A stretch of DNA of 42,177 bases from Gemmatimonadales bacterium (GCA_024278175.1 JAJRTS010000015.1:1-42177); one strand, 5' to 3'. Positions 1-8,659 are shown, counted from the stretch's first letter. Notes: a model not told the origin generated them from the letters alone. Made by a program: numbers and translations.

Positions 1-123
1 GGACAATAAAAAACGCCGGCATACCAGTGGCGGGCCGACCACTCAATAAACAAGCGGCACTGTCAAGCACCTCAACAGCAGGCAACGACAAGCCCCCCCT
101 TCCCCGCCCACGGAAGACCGCGG

Positions 124-627
124 TCAGTTCAGCCGCTTACGCAGGGCGTGCCACAGCGCTCCGCCGGAAAACTGCTCGCTCTCGTCCTGCTCGTCATAAT
201 CCCCGTCGTATTCCGGATCGACCATCAGTTCCATCATCACCGCCTGAAGGTGTTCGCCGTTGTCCACCTCGATCCTGTTGCCGGTGATATAGCCGATCAA
301 CTCCTCGGTCTCGTCCTGATTGACCAGCCCCAGCTCGCGCAGCAGGCAGAGATAGCCGTAGGCGTCCCGGCCGATATAGCGGCGTTCCGAGATATCGAGC
401 ACCCGGAACGTGCGCTGGCGCCTGGCGCGTTTGGCCCCCCGGGGCTTGTCGCTGCTCTCCGGCTCCAACTGCACCAGGTAGGCGTTGATTCCCCGGGTGA
501 TCTCCTCCAGCGTATAGCCGAGTTCCATCAATTCACGGGTGAGCTGGCGCACCTGACGCTCGAAAAATTCGTAGGAACTGAAATTCTCGCTCATGTAGCT
601 GATAATTTCCTCAACGTTGTTTTGCAC
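124..627 (-). CDS. DUF494 / Smg-family protein
   Basis: The 167-residue product matches the DUF494 (Smg) family in length and in its opening, MQNNVEEIISYMSENF, followed by an acidic, helix-rich body and a C-terminal half with ERRYIGRDAYGYLCLL. The biochemical role of this family is not established; in proteobacteria smg often lies near dprA and topA. There is no signal peptide or membrane segment, so it should be cytoplasmic. It is the last visible gene of a minus-strand run aroC-aroK-DUF494, 74 bases after aroK. A charged linker near residues 60-75 (KPRGAKRARRQRTF) is the least conserved-looking part. Family assignment is fairly sure; function is unknown. The 123 bases beyond its stop hold nothing I can identify. 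Confidence 0.82.
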   Translation of the reverse strand: MQNNVEEIISYMSENFSSYEFFERQVRQLTRELMELGYTLEEITRGINAYLVQLEPESSDKPRGAKRARRQRTFRVLDISERRYIGRDAYGYLCLLRELGLVNQDETEELIGYITGNRIEVDNGEHLQAVMMELMVDPEYDGDYDEQDESEQFSGGALWHALRKRLN

Positions 628-701
628 GCCGGGCCTCCTGACTCGGTTGACTGATCCTGTTGAGGCTTAATGTCGAAGCCGTTCGCATCCTCCTGCCCAT
701 C

Positions 702-1250
702 CTATTGCCTGCCACCGATTTTCAACAATGAGACAATCTCCTCGTTGACCTGCCGCACACCCCGCCCATCGGTGTTCACGCGCAAATCGCATTCCCCGTA
801 ATATTTCTCCCGCCCGGCCAGCAGTTCGCTGATTCTGGCGGCCGGGTTTTCCACCTGCAGCAGCGGCCGGGGCTTGCCCTTACTTCGGCTCAGCCGCTCC
901 AGCACGGTCTGCGGCGAGGCAATCAGCCAGATCACGCAACTGTGGCGCAACAGGAGTTCCCTGTTGCGAGAGTCGAGCACCACACCGCCGCCGGTGGAGA
1001 ATACCTTGCCGGGAGAGGTTATTACCCTGCTCAATACCCGGTGTTCAAACTCGCGGAACCGGGCCTCGCCGTCACGGTCAAAAATCTCGGGGATCGTACA
1101 GCCCGCTTCAAGTGCAATCCGCTCATCGAGATCGATAAACTCAAGCCCCAGCCTGCGGGCCAGCCGGCGGCCGACACTGCTCTTGCCGGTAAACATAAAC
1201 CCGGTCAGCGAGATACTCGGCTTTCCGCGGAACAAGCGGGTGGCAGGCAA
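702..1250 (-). CDS. aroK: shikimate kinase
   Basis: Shikimate kinase phosphorylates shikimate at the 3-OH with ATP, the fifth step of the chorismate pathway, in the cytoplasm. The 182-residue protein has a P-loop GFMFTGKS at residues 17-24, the shikimate/Mg-binding D-x-D in FIDLDERI (D40, D42), the STGGG loop at about 85-89, and the arginine-rich lid LSRSKGKPRPLL. Length is normal for a single-domain AroK/AroL. The reading frame opens with TTG at 1250, three bases after the aroC stop, with no strong ribosome-binding site, which suggests translational coupling. It sits between aroC and DUF494 on the same strand. Identification is secure; the exact start is less so. Confidence 0.93.
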   Translation of the reverse strand: MPATRLFRGKPSISLTGFMFTGKSSVGRRLARRLGLEFIDLDERIALEAGCTIPEIFDRDGEARFREFEHRVLSRVITSPGKVFSTGGGVVLDSRNRELLLRHSCVIWLIASPQTVLERLSRSKGKPRPLLQVENPAARISELLAGREKYYGECDLRVNTDGRGVRQVNEEIVSLLKIGGRQ

Positions 1251-1253
1251 CTT

Positions 1254-2459
1254 TCAGCCGATCCTCTTCAGATAGTTCTCGTAATTTGCGCGGATGTCGA
1301 CCAGCGCGCTGCCGCCGAACTCCTCCAGAAACGCGCCGGCGATCTCGATAGCCACAACCGCCTCGCCCACCACGCTGGCGGCCGGCACGGTGGCCACGTC
1401 ACTGCGCTCGGTGCTGGCTTTCACCGGCTCGCCGCTGGAGATATCCACTGTCCACAGCGGCCGCATCATGGTGGGAATCGGTTTCTTGAATGCGCGCAGG
1501 ATAATCGGCTCGGCGTTGGACATCCCACCCTCGATACCGCCCGCGCGGTTGGTCTTACGGTAATATGGCCCCACGTGATTCTCCCCGGCGGAGGGCGGCT
1601 CATCGCCACCGCGCTTGAATATCTCGTCGTGGACCCGGCTGCCGGGCAGGGCGCTGTTGGCCACGGCCGTGCCCACCTCCGCGCCCTTGACCGCCGGGAT
1701 ACTCACCAGCGCGCGCACCAGCCGGGCATCCAGCCGTCTGTTCCATTGTGTATAACTGCCCAGGCCCGGTGGCACGCCGGCCACCACCACCTCGAATATC
1801 CCGCCCAGCGTGTCCTTTTCCTGTTTGGCCCGCTCGATCCGCTCGATCATCCGGCGGCTGCCGTCCTCGCTCAGGCAGCGGACCTCGCTCCTGTCGGCCA
1901 GCTCACTGATCTGGCCCGGGGCGATTCCGCTCTGCGGCGTCCAGGGGTCCGACTCGATCCCGCCAAACGCGATCACGTGGCTGGTAACCGTGATATCAAA
2001 ATGGTCCAGCAGCGCCTTGGCGAACGCGCCCACGGCCACGCGGGTCGTGGTTTCGCGGGCGCTGGCGCGCTCGAGCACGTTACGCACATCATCGTGGCCG
2101 TACTTCAACACACCGCTCAGGTCCGCATGTCCCGGGCGGGGATTGCTTACCAGTTTCCCGGCCACCTGCTCCGGGTCGTTGACGGCCGCGTTCATCACCC
2201 GCTCCCAGTTGACATAGTCGTCGTTACGCACCAGGAACGCCAGCGGGCTGCCCAGGGTTTTGCCGCCGCGCACCCCGGCGATAATCTCCGCCCGGTCTTT
2301 TTCGATCTTCATCCTGTCGCCGCGGCCGTAGCCCAGTTGACGGCGGGCCAGATCGCGGTCCAGCTGTTCCACCCGCACGCTCACTCCCGCCGGGAACCCG
2401 TCGATAATCCCGCAAAGGCTTTTGCCGTGGCTTTCGCCGGAGGTCAGAAACGTGAACAT
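1254..2459 (-). CDS. aroC: chorismate synthase
   Basis: Chorismate synthase converts EPSP to chorismate with reduced FMN, the last common step to aromatic amino acids, folates and quinones. The protein shows the family signatures SGESHGKSL at the N-terminus, RPGHADL, LERASARETTTRVAVGA and GGIEGGMSNAEPI, and about 400 residues is the usual bacterial length. The frame is open further upstream to 2510, but family members begin MFTFLTSGESHG, so I place the start at the ATG at 2457-2459. The gene is the first of a minus-strand set with aroK three bases downstream. Its promoter must lie in the 415-base spacer above it, where no convincing -35/-10 pair stood out. Confidence 0.95.
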   Translation of the reverse strand: MFTFLTSGESHGKSLCGIIDGFPAGVSVRVEQLDRDLARRQLGYGRGDRMKIEKDRAEIIAGVRGGKTLGSPLAFLVRNDDYVNWERVMNAAVNDPEQVAGKLVSNPRPGHADLSGVLKYGHDDVRNVLERASARETTTRVAVGAFAKALLDHFDITVTSHVIAFGGIESDPWTPQSGIAPGQISELADRSEVRCLSEDGSRRMIERIERAKQEKDTLGGIFEVVVAGVPPGLGSYTQWNRRLDARLVRALVSIPAVKGAEVGTAVANSALPGSRVHDEIFKRGGDEPPSAGENHVGPYYRKTNRAGGIEGGMSNAEPIILRAFKKPIPTMMRPLWTVDISSGEPVKASTERSDVATVPAASVVGEAVVAIEIAGAFLEEFGGSALVDIRANYENYLKRIG

Positions 2460-2874
2460 CTGCCTGGTTCTCCAATCCGTTACGGTAATTCCACAATCTT
2501 GCAGGGACAACTCACGCCGGTCTGCGGCGAAAGTAACAGCTTGGGCGGCAAAAGTAAACTCTCTCGCTCCCGCTTAACCAGGATTATGCATGAAGCCTGA
2601 TTCGTTCGCGGAAGCAGGGAAGCGGTGGGGCCGCTGCACAACCGACACCATTGAGGCAGCGATTGCCACCAGAGCAGGCGAGGCTGAAAGTAATAATATC
2701 GCCGGCTGGTTTGTCTTTGTGAAAAAAAGAAACCCCGCCTTCCACGGACACGGTAATGCTGTGTTAACTCGCTTTATTGCCAAAAGGTATCGAAATGAGG
2801 CGATATTCCATGAATAATCCAGGCCAGGTACGCCGCAAACGGCGTGCAACACGTCCAGCCCAGACTGACCGAAT
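2460..2874. other. gene-free spacer between aroC and the sulfatase
   Basis: This 415-base stretch separates the aroC start from the end of the third sulfatase gene. Short open frames exist on both strands (for example 2590-2817 plus) but none has a recognisable product or a good ribosome-binding site. It should hold the aroC promoter and the 3' end of the sulfatase transcript. I see no clear hairpin terminator or repeat. Confidence 0.5.
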
Positions 2875-4341
2875 CTAGTTCTCCGCCCGTGACGGGTCGT
2901 AGTCCGGGTTGCGCTCGACAGGCACTCTCGCCCCCACGTCCTTGCGCCACTGCCGCAGCAGGGAGCGAAGGCGGTCGCGCTCGGCGGGGTGCGAGTCGGC
3001 CAGGTTGTGTGTCTCGCCGACGTCGTGCTCCAGGTCGTAGAGCTCCACGGACCAGTCCTCGAAATGCTCGATCAGCTTCCAGCGCCCGGCGCGGACAGCT
3101 CCCGAGGGGGTCAGCCGCCAGTGCGGGTCGCGGATGTCGGAGTAACTCCAGTTCTCCAGATAGACCGGCAGATGCCAGAAAATCGCCTCGCGGGGCAGCT
3201 CCGCAGCGCCATCGAGCAGGGGAACAATACTTGTCCCGTCGAGCGCCAGCCCCCGCTGCGGACTCACTCCCGCCAGCTCCAGCATCGTGGGCAGAAAGTC
3301 CACACCGATCACCGGCACGCCGCAGCGCGATCCGGCGACAGTCCGCCCCGGTGCGCGCACGATAAGCGGCACACGGATTCCGCCCTCCTGAAGCATACCC
3401 TTGCCGCCACGTAGCGGGCTGTTGTCGGTGTACTTCAGGTGTCCGCCGTTGTCGGAGAAGAAAAAGACGACAGTGTCGTCCGCCAGCTTCAGCTCATCGA
3501 GCGCGGCCAGCACCCGGCCCACGCACGAGTCCATCGCCTCGACCATCGCCGCGTACTCCGGGTTACGCTGGTCGCCATCGGGGGCGCGCGTGCGGTAGCG
3601 CTCCACCAGCTCGGGCCTGGGCTGGATCGGTGTGTGGACATTGTAGAACGGCAGGTAGAGAAAAAACGGCTGGTCGCGGTTGGCGCGCAAAAACTCCACG
3701 GCCTCGTTCGTCAGCCGCTCGCCCAGGTACTCTCCCGGTGGGCCGTCGGGAAGGGCCGGATTGCTGTACGGGCTGAAATGGCTTCTGGGGTGGCCCAGGT
3801 GATAGCCGCCCACGTTGAGGCCGAACCCCTGGCTCACCGGACCGGTTTCAGGATCGTCACCCAGGTGCCACTTGCCCACCGATGCGGTGGCGTAACCGGC
3901 ATCGTCCAGAATCTCGGCGATCGTAACCGCGTCCGGACCGAGCTCCAGTTTGTTCTCGACAGGGATCAGCTTACGGCGGAACGACTCTCCCCGCTCGCTG
4001 CTGTTGACCGTAATCACCCCGTGGCGGGGGCTGTACTGGCCGGTGAGCAGAGAGGCACGGGTAGGCGCGCAGTTGGGCGCGTTGGCGTAGGCGTCGGTGA
4101 ACACCATCCCTTCGCCCGCCAGCCGGTCCAGGTTGGGCGTGTCGTAGAAACGGCTGCCCATGAACCCCACGTCGCGCCAACCCAGGTCATCGGCCATGAT
4201 AAACACGATGTTCGTCTTTTTTTGCCGGTTATTCCTTCCGGAACACCCACCAAAAGCAAGTGCGCCGGCGGCCAGCGCCGCACGCCTTAGAAAGTCCCTG
4301 CGACCGATATTTTTGGCTGTTTCCACTTGTTTTTTCTCCAC
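2875..4341 (-). CDS. secreted sulfatase (FGly type), Tat lipoprotein
   Basis: An arylsulfatase-family (S1) hydrolase that cleaves sulfate esters, probably on sulfated polysaccharides or their oligosaccharides. The 488-residue protein starts with a Tat motif GRRDFLRR and a hydrophobic stretch ending in FGGC (C33), so it is probably exported folded and lipid-anchored. Metal ligands D51-D52 lie in IMADDLG. The maturation motif is C91-A-P-T-R95, the CxPxR form in which Cys is oxidised to formylglycine. GKWHL (about 156-160) and SDNGG (about 296-300) are the further active-site and metal segments. Start is GTG. It lies 279 bases downstream of two other sulfatases on the same strand. No formylglycine-generating enzyme or anSME is in the window, so the maturase must be elsewhere. 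The substrate cannot be read from sequence. Confidence 0.93.
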   Translation of the reverse strand: MEKKQVETAKNIGRRDFLRRAALAAGALAFGGCSGRNNRQKKTNIVFIMADDLGWRDVGFMGSRFYDTPNLDRLAGEGMVFTDAYANAPNCAPTRASLLTGQYSPRHGVITVNSSERGESFRRKLIPVENKLELGPDAVTIAEILDDAGYATASVGKWHLGDDPETGPVSQGFGLNVGGYHLGHPRSHFSPYSNPALPDGPPGEYLGERLTNEAVEFLRANRDQPFFLYLPFYNVHTPIQPRPELVERYRTRAPDGDQRNPEYAAMVEAMDSCVGRVLAALDELKLADDTVVFFFSDNGGHLKYTDNSPLRGGKGMLQEGGIRVPLIVRAPGRTVAGSRCGVPVIGVDFLPTMLELAGVSPQRGLALDGTSIVPLLDGAAELPREAIFWHLPVYLENWSYSDIRDPHWRLTPSGAVRAGRWKLIEHFEDWSVELYDLEHDVGETHNLADSHPAERDRLRSLLRQWRKDVGARVPVERNPDYDPSRAEN

Positions 4342-4392
4342 ACAAGGTTATTTCCGAATAACGTGAGCCAAAGCTATTTGAGAGACCTTTGA

Positions 4393-4519
4393 TTTAATCA
4401 AAGCATGGTGAGGGGGAGAGACAAAAACTTTTAAAAAAGGTTCTTGTCTCTCCCCCTCACACTCCCCCACTCTTTTTCCAAAACTTTTTATCAAGGGGCA
4501 TCTCTTTAATCAAATCATG
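4393..4519. repeat. long palindrome flanked by near-identical direct repeats
   Basis: Bases 4408-4432 and 4436-4460 form a 25-bp inverted repeat (GTGAGGGGGAGAGACAA at its base), with one mismatch, one T-G wobble and a three-base loop. It is flanked by TTTAATCAAAGCATG at 4393-4407 and TTTAATCAAATCATG at 4505-4519, direct repeats differing at one base. The palindrome could act as a transcription barrier between the sulfatase genes, but the flanking duplication looks more like an inserted palindromic element. Which of these is right is not settled by one copy. Confidence 0.6.
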
Positions 4520-4620
4520 CGGTTACAATTAACAACCCCTGCATTCTCTTTTGATACGCAAAAATGTGTGACATAAAAAACTTCCTCATCACAATTCAGT
4601 CGCCCAATTTTTCAAAGGTC

Positions 4621-5967
4621 TCATTTGAGATAATCCGGCCGGGCGTTGGCAAAACTGTCCAGAGCGTCCTGAAGTTTTTTTCTCGTTTTGGCCTGCTGCT
4701 TTCTCAGACCGGTTGAGTTCAACGGCTCGGATTCCAGTGGATCGGCCTGCACATCATAGAACTCACCGGTTCGGTAAAGCTTGTAGCGCTGGTTGCGGGT
4801 GAACTCGCGCGCCTCGTTTCTGCGGCCCGAGCGCGAATACCAGACATATATCCAGTCTCGCGGATTGCCGGGCCTGCCTTTGAGCTGGGGCAGAAAACTC
4901 CTGCCGTCCAGGGCCAGCTGCGACGGGATCTCCAGATTGGCGCATTCGCAGAGTGTGGGCAGGAAATCGCTCATGTCCACTATGTCGGAGCAGACAGAAC
5001 CGCCGCTGAACACTCCGGGCCAGTTGGCTATCAAGGGTACACGCGTTCCGGCGTCCGTGGTTTCCCTTTTGGCGCCGGCTATCTCGCGCCCATCCAGCAG
5101 CGATACCACCGGTCTATCGGTACCGTTATCACCTACAAAGATGAGCACAGTGTTTTCCCGAATCCCCAACTGCTCCAGGTGGCTGTCCAGTTTGCCCACA
5201 ATCCCGTCCATGTAGCTCACCATCTCGCCGAAATATTTCGGGTCGCCCTTGTAGGTGGGTGAACCCGGGCTGGACGGGTCCCATTCGGCCGAGGCGGGGG
5301 TCGGCTCGAAAGGGCAGTGCGTGAGGATCATCGGATAGTAGAGCAGGAACGGCTGATCACGGTTGCGGCTGATAAAATCCAGGGCGTAATCGCTGACTAC
5401 GTCCGGGCCATATTCTCCATTGCTGAAATCCACCTGTCGGCCATTGATTTCCAGTCCCGGATTGGGATACCTGCCCGGCCGACGGTTCAGTTGCCACAGA
5501 CAGTACTCATCGAACCCGAAATGGCCTGGCCCATCCAGATCACCCCCCAACTGCCATTTCCCCACAACGCAGGTGGCGTAGCCACGCTGCCTGAACAACT
5601 GGGCGAATGTTGTCTCGTTTCCGCCCAGAACGCCGAACTCAACATAATTGCGGACGTTACTCAACCCGGTCATCAATTTAACTCTTGTGGGCGTACACAG
5701 CGGCTGGGCGTAACAGTGCTCGAACCGTACACCCTCGCCGGCCAGCCGGTCCAGTGCCGGAGTGCTGTACGAGTTCCCTCCGTTGGCGCCAATGCATTCA
5801 TAGCCCAGGTCATCGGCCATGATAAACACTATATTCGGTTTTTTCGGGCGATTATTCCTTTTGGTACACCCACCAAGAGCAAGTGCGCCGGCGGCCAGCG
5901 CCGAGCGCCTGAGAAAATCACGGCGGTCAGGATTGCCGCCCGGCAGATTGTCAAGCCGCTCGTCCAA
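4621..5967 (-). CDS. secreted sulfatase (FGly type), Tat lipoprotein
   Basis: A second S1-family sulfatase. From the chosen start it has 448 residues: Tat motif DRRDFLRR, hydrophobic segment ending in LGGC, metal pair D52-D53 in IMADDLG, and C91-T-P-T-R95 as the formylglycine motif, at the same position as in the neighbouring sulfatase. GKWQLGG replaces the usual GKWHLG, and VGDNGTD carries the second metal site. The frame is open to an ATG at 6033, overlapping the upstream gene, and a GTG lies at 6000. I prefer the TTG at 5965-5967 because GAGGAG lies five bases before it and the Tat n-region then has normal length. It is 25 bases after the previous sulfatase, so the two are almost certainly co-transcribed. 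Its leader is close to that of the 2875-4341 gene although the catalytic domains differ. Confidence 0.92.
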   Translation of the reverse strand: MDERLDNLPGGNPDRRDFLRRSALAAGALALGGCTKRNNRPKKPNIVFIMADDLGYECIGANGGNSYSTPALDRLAGEGVRFEHCYAQPLCTPTRVKLMTGLSNVRNYVEFGVLGGNETTFAQLFRQRGYATCVVGKWQLGGDLDGPGHFGFDEYCLWQLNRRPGRYPNPGLEINGRQVDFSNGEYGPDVVSDYALDFISRNRDQPFLLYYPMILTHCPFEPTPASAEWDPSSPGSPTYKGDPKYFGEMVSYMDGIVGKLDSHLEQLGIRENTVLIFVGDNGTDRPVVSLLDGREIAGAKRETTDAGTRVPLIANWPGVFSGGSVCSDIVDMSDFLPTLCECANLEIPSQLALDGRSFLPQLKGRPGNPRDWIYVWYSRSGRRNEAREFTRNQRYKLYRTGEFYDVQADPLESEPLNSTGLRKQQAKTRKKLQDALDSFANARPDYLK

Positions 5968-5992
5968 CTGTTCTCCTCTGTTGGGGATACGC

Positions 5993-7423
5993 TCACTCAC
6001 CCTTGCGGGGAGCGTTGCGCCAGTCGTTGACAAACCAGTCGACCAGCTCGCGGTTCTCGCCCAGACGCTCGATCTCCGCTTTATAATTGTCTGCCAGCTC
6101 GGTTATCTCGCGGACTACCCCGGGATGCCCGGCGGCTACATCGAAACGCTCGCTGGGATCCTGCTCCAGGTCGTAGAGCATCGGCGGGTCGGCCCATTTC
6201 CAGTTCTGGGAGTTCATGTAGCCGGGAGGGCCGCTGTGGTCGAAATAGCGCAAATGAAGTTTCCAGCGGCCGTGACGCACGGCGTTCAGATGTTCGCCGC
6301 GATAGAAGTAGAGCGTGCGCTCGCCGCCCCGGCCTGTGCGCAGCATCTCGCTGATATCGACGCCATCGAACGGGCGGCCGGTGGGCATTTGCACACCCGC
6401 CATCGCCAGAATTGTCGGGAACAGGTCAACCGTGCTCGCCGGGTCCATGCAGATCTCTCCGGCCGGGATCGTGCCGGGCATCCGGGCCACCGCCGGCTCG
6501 CGGATACCGCCCTCCCAGGTGTCGCCCTTGAACCCTCGCAACTGCCCCGCCGTGCCGCCGTGGAGCCGCTCGGTCATCCAGGGGCCGTTATCGGAGGTGA
6601 ACAGTACGAACGTGTTCTCGCTCAAACCCAGGCGGTCGAGCACGGCGTTGATCCGGCCCACGCTCCAGTCGATCTCCTCGATCACATCGCCGAACAACCC
6701 CCGCCTGCTGCTGTCCTTGAACTTCCCGCTGGCGAAAATGGGAACATGGGGCATCGTGTAGGGCAGGTAAACCAGGAACGGGTGGTCCTGCTCCTGCTCG
6801 ATAAAACGGATCGCCTCCTCGGTGTAGCGCCTGGTGAGCGTGGTCTGCTCCGACGGGCTTTCAATCCGCTCGTCGTTGCGCCATAGATCGGGCCGGTACA
6901 TGTCGTTGCTGTAGAGCAGGCCGAAGTAGTAGTCGAACCCCTGGCGCAACGGCCGGTACTCGTAGGTGCTCCCCAGGTGCCACTTGCCGATACAGGCGCT
7001 GCGGTAACCCTGGGGCTTGAGCGCATCGGCCAGCGTTATCTCAGCGGTGGACATCCCCCTGCCGTTGCCGGGGAAAAAGACCTGGATCACCCCGGTGCGG
7101 ATCGGGTTGCGCCCGGTGAGCAACGAGGAGCGGCTGGGCGAGCAGACCGCGTTGGCCGAGTAGAACTGGGTGAACTGCATCCCCTGGTCGGCCATCCGGT
7201 TCAGGTTCGGCGTGCGGATTGTCGGGTTGCCGCCCCGGTTCCAGTCGCCGTAACCCATGTCGTCGGCGAACAGGATCACAAAGTTGGGCCTGCGGCCGGA
7301 GGCCGACGCGACGCCGGCCGGCTGCGGGGAGCCTTGCGACCCGCAGGCCGCTGTGAGCAGCGGAGCGGCGGCAGCCGCCCGGCCGGAGAGGCGGATGAAT
7401 TCCCTGCGAGTTATCTGGGGCAT
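5993..7423 (-). CDS. secreted sulfatase (FGly type), Tat lipoprotein
   Basis: A third S1-family sulfatase of 476 residues. The N-terminus has a Tat motif TRREFIRL and a lipobox-like LLTAAC (C27). Metal residues D54-D55 sit in LFADDMGYGD, and the formylglycine motif is the classical C94-S-P-S-R98 followed by SSLLTGR. GKWHLGS and TSDNGPW complete the active-site set. It belongs to the arylsulfatase A/GALNS-like branch more than its two neighbours do, judging by the CSPSR core and the YGDWNRGGNPTIRTPN segment; this is a pattern impression, not a search result. It lies 29 bases downstream of the RraA-like gene and just upstream of the second sulfatase, so the three genes likely form one transcript. 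Confidence 0.94.
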   Translation of the reverse strand: MPQITRREFIRLSGRAAAAAPLLTAACGSQGSPQPAGVASASGRRPNFVILFADDMGYGDWNRGGNPTIRTPNLNRMADQGMQFTQFYSANAVCSPSRSSLLTGRNPIRTGVIQVFFPGNGRGMSTAEITLADALKPQGYRSACIGKWHLGSTYEYRPLRQGFDYYFGLLYSNDMYRPDLWRNDERIESPSEQTTLTRRYTEEAIRFIEQEQDHPFLVYLPYTMPHVPIFASGKFKDSSRRGLFGDVIEEIDWSVGRINAVLDRLGLSENTFVLFTSDNGPWMTERLHGGTAGQLRGFKGDTWEGGIREPAVARMPGTIPAGEICMDPASTVDLFPTILAMAGVQMPTGRPFDGVDISEMLRTGRGGERTLYFYRGEHLNAVRHGRWKLHLRYFDHSGPPGYMNSQNWKWADPPMLYDLEQDPSERFDVAAGHPGVVREITELADNYKAEIERLGENRELVDWFVNDWRNAPRKGE

Positions 7424-7452
7424 CGGGTCCTTCCGGAGTTCAGTTTGCGCTT

Positions 7453-8283
7453 TTATTTTACGGTTTCGTCAAGCGGGATACCCAACTGTTCGTATTTGCG
7501 GCGGCGGTCTTCCTTGTCCGCATCCAGTATCCGGCGGGCATAGAGGGCCACCCGCTCCGCCACTGCGCGCGGGACCACAACCACCCCGTCGCCGTCGGCC
7601 ACCACCATGTCGCCCGCGCGAACCAGCACGCCGCCGATCACCACGGGCCGGTTGATCGATTCCAACTCATTACGGCCGGGACGTATTCCGCGGCCTGTCT
7701 GGCGAAGGTAGAGTGGAATTTTCTGCTTGGCTACCTCGTCCACATCGCGGCTGGCGGCGTCGGTGACAACCCCTGTGGCCCCGGCCTGGTACCAGCTCAG
7801 GATGTTGCTCGAGCCGATAGAGCCGATATCGCGGAACTCGGCGTCGTCGATCACGATCGCGGTGCCGGGGGTAATAATACTGACAAACGCCCCGCTGCTC
7901 AGCTCACTGTACCACGCTCCCTCCCACGCCGTGAATTCCTCGCCGGTGGCGGGACGGTCCGCACGCTGGGTGGGCACGTAGCGCATGGTCAGCGCAATTC
8001 CGCAGAACTGGTGCTTGAGTGAATCCAGATCGCGCCAGGACGCGTGGATCGACTGATCGACAAGGCCAGTGCCGGGCAGGCCGACCATGTCCATCCCGTC
8101 GGAAACATCTGCCACGCGAAGACCTTTATAAAGCTTGAGCAAGCGCTCGTTCTGAGCGGGAGAATAAGTTTCGGTGGGGATAAAATTAATCCCGGAGCGA
8201 AGTTGCTCGTCCGGAGCGCTCTGGGCGGAAACGAGTTGTACCAGCGAGATAACAGCAATCAGAGCAGAGAGGATCATACGCAT
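7453..8283 (-). CDS. RraA-family protein with signal peptide
   Basis: The 276-residue product belongs to the RraA / 4-hydroxy-4-methyl-2-oxoglutarate aldolase fold (formerly called demethylmenaquinone methyltransferase). The family core is visible: VADVSDGMDMVGLPG near the N-terminal third, IGSSNILSWYQAGATG, and VTDAASRDVDEV, where R-D are the substrate/metal-site residues, then VVADGDGVVVVPRAVAE. Unlike typical cytoplasmic members of about 160-230 residues it opens with a clear Sec signal, ILSALIAVISLVQLVSAQ, so it is probably periplasmic. Aldolase or decarboxylase activity toward oxo-acids is the family norm, but its substrate here is unknown. It is the first gene of the sulfatase run (29-base gap to the next). 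A GGGGGTG sequence precedes the ATG. Family is sure; role in sulfated glycan breakdown is inference. Confidence 0.86.
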   Translation of the reverse strand: MRMILSALIAVISLVQLVSAQSAPDEQLRSGINFIPTETYSPAQNERLLKLYKGLRVADVSDGMDMVGLPGTGLVDQSIHASWRDLDSLKHQFCGIALTMRYVPTQRADRPATGEEFTAWEGAWYSELSSGAFVSIITPGTAIVIDDAEFRDIGSIGSSNILSWYQAGATGVVTDAASRDVDEVAKQKIPLYLRQTGRGIRPGRNELESINRPVVIGGVLVRAGDMVVADGDGVVVVPRAVAERVALYARRILDADKEDRRRKYEQLGIPLDETVK

Positions 8284-8418
8284 GGTTCACCCCCGATGAT
8301 GATTGAAAAATACACGGAGCTACGAGCTGGTACCGGGCAAAAAAATCTGTCACCCGCCAGGCGGCGGCAGGTAGAAGCAAGCAGAAGATTTGACTCTTTT
8401 ATCAATTAATAGGGGGCG

Positions 8419-8435
8419 GAACAGTGTAAGTCAAT
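8419..8435 (+). repeat. 17-bp sequence shared with 17648-17664
   Basis: GAACAGTGTAAGTCAAT occurs here and again, in the same orientation, at 17648-17664. Here it touches the left end of the MITE copy (and overlaps its probable target duplication); there it covers the stop codon of the SIR2 gene. It resembles an end or scar of a mobile element, but no transposase is nearby. Confidence 0.45.
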
Positions 8436-8438
8436 TGT

Positions 8439-8593
8439 GATGGCTTTGTAAAAAGTCCATCTACTTTGTTGCGCTGCATATTTCGTCATTGCGGAGTACT
8501 CTTAGGTACGCCTCATTCCTCAATATTTGCGCGCCTCGTATCTGGAGCTTTTTACTCCGCCATCGGCAAAGTAAGACTTTTTACCAAACCATC
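8439..8593. mobile_element. MITE-like element, copy 1
   Basis: A 155-bp non-coding element closely related to 41171-41324. Its ends are inverted repeats: GATGGCTTTGTAAAAAGTCC at the left and the complement of a similar sequence at the right (GACTTTTTACCAAACCATC). Internal blocks shared with the other copy include CATCTACTT-GTTGCG, TACGCCTCATTCCTC and GCCTCGTAT. Flanking TCAATTGT (8431-8438) and TCAATCGT (8592-8599) may be a diverged target duplication. No open frame of substance; mobilised, if at all, by a transposase elsewhere. It lies in the 376-base gap between the RraA-like and TPR genes, where I see no gene. Confidence 0.75.
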
Positions 8594-8659
8594 AATCGTT
8601 TTTTCACCATCTGCCCGCAACGGGTTGAATCCGGCTTACGGCCCGCTGCTGGCTGAGGA

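Noticed and set aside
942-2600. 552-codon open frame on the plus strand
   Set aside because: It lies antisense to aroK and aroC, whose motifs are unmistakable; the frame is open only because of high GC content.
2590-2817. 75-codon plus-strand frame in the aroC-sulfatase gap
   Set aside because: No recognisable motif, no good ribosome-binding site, and an equally long frame on the other strand.
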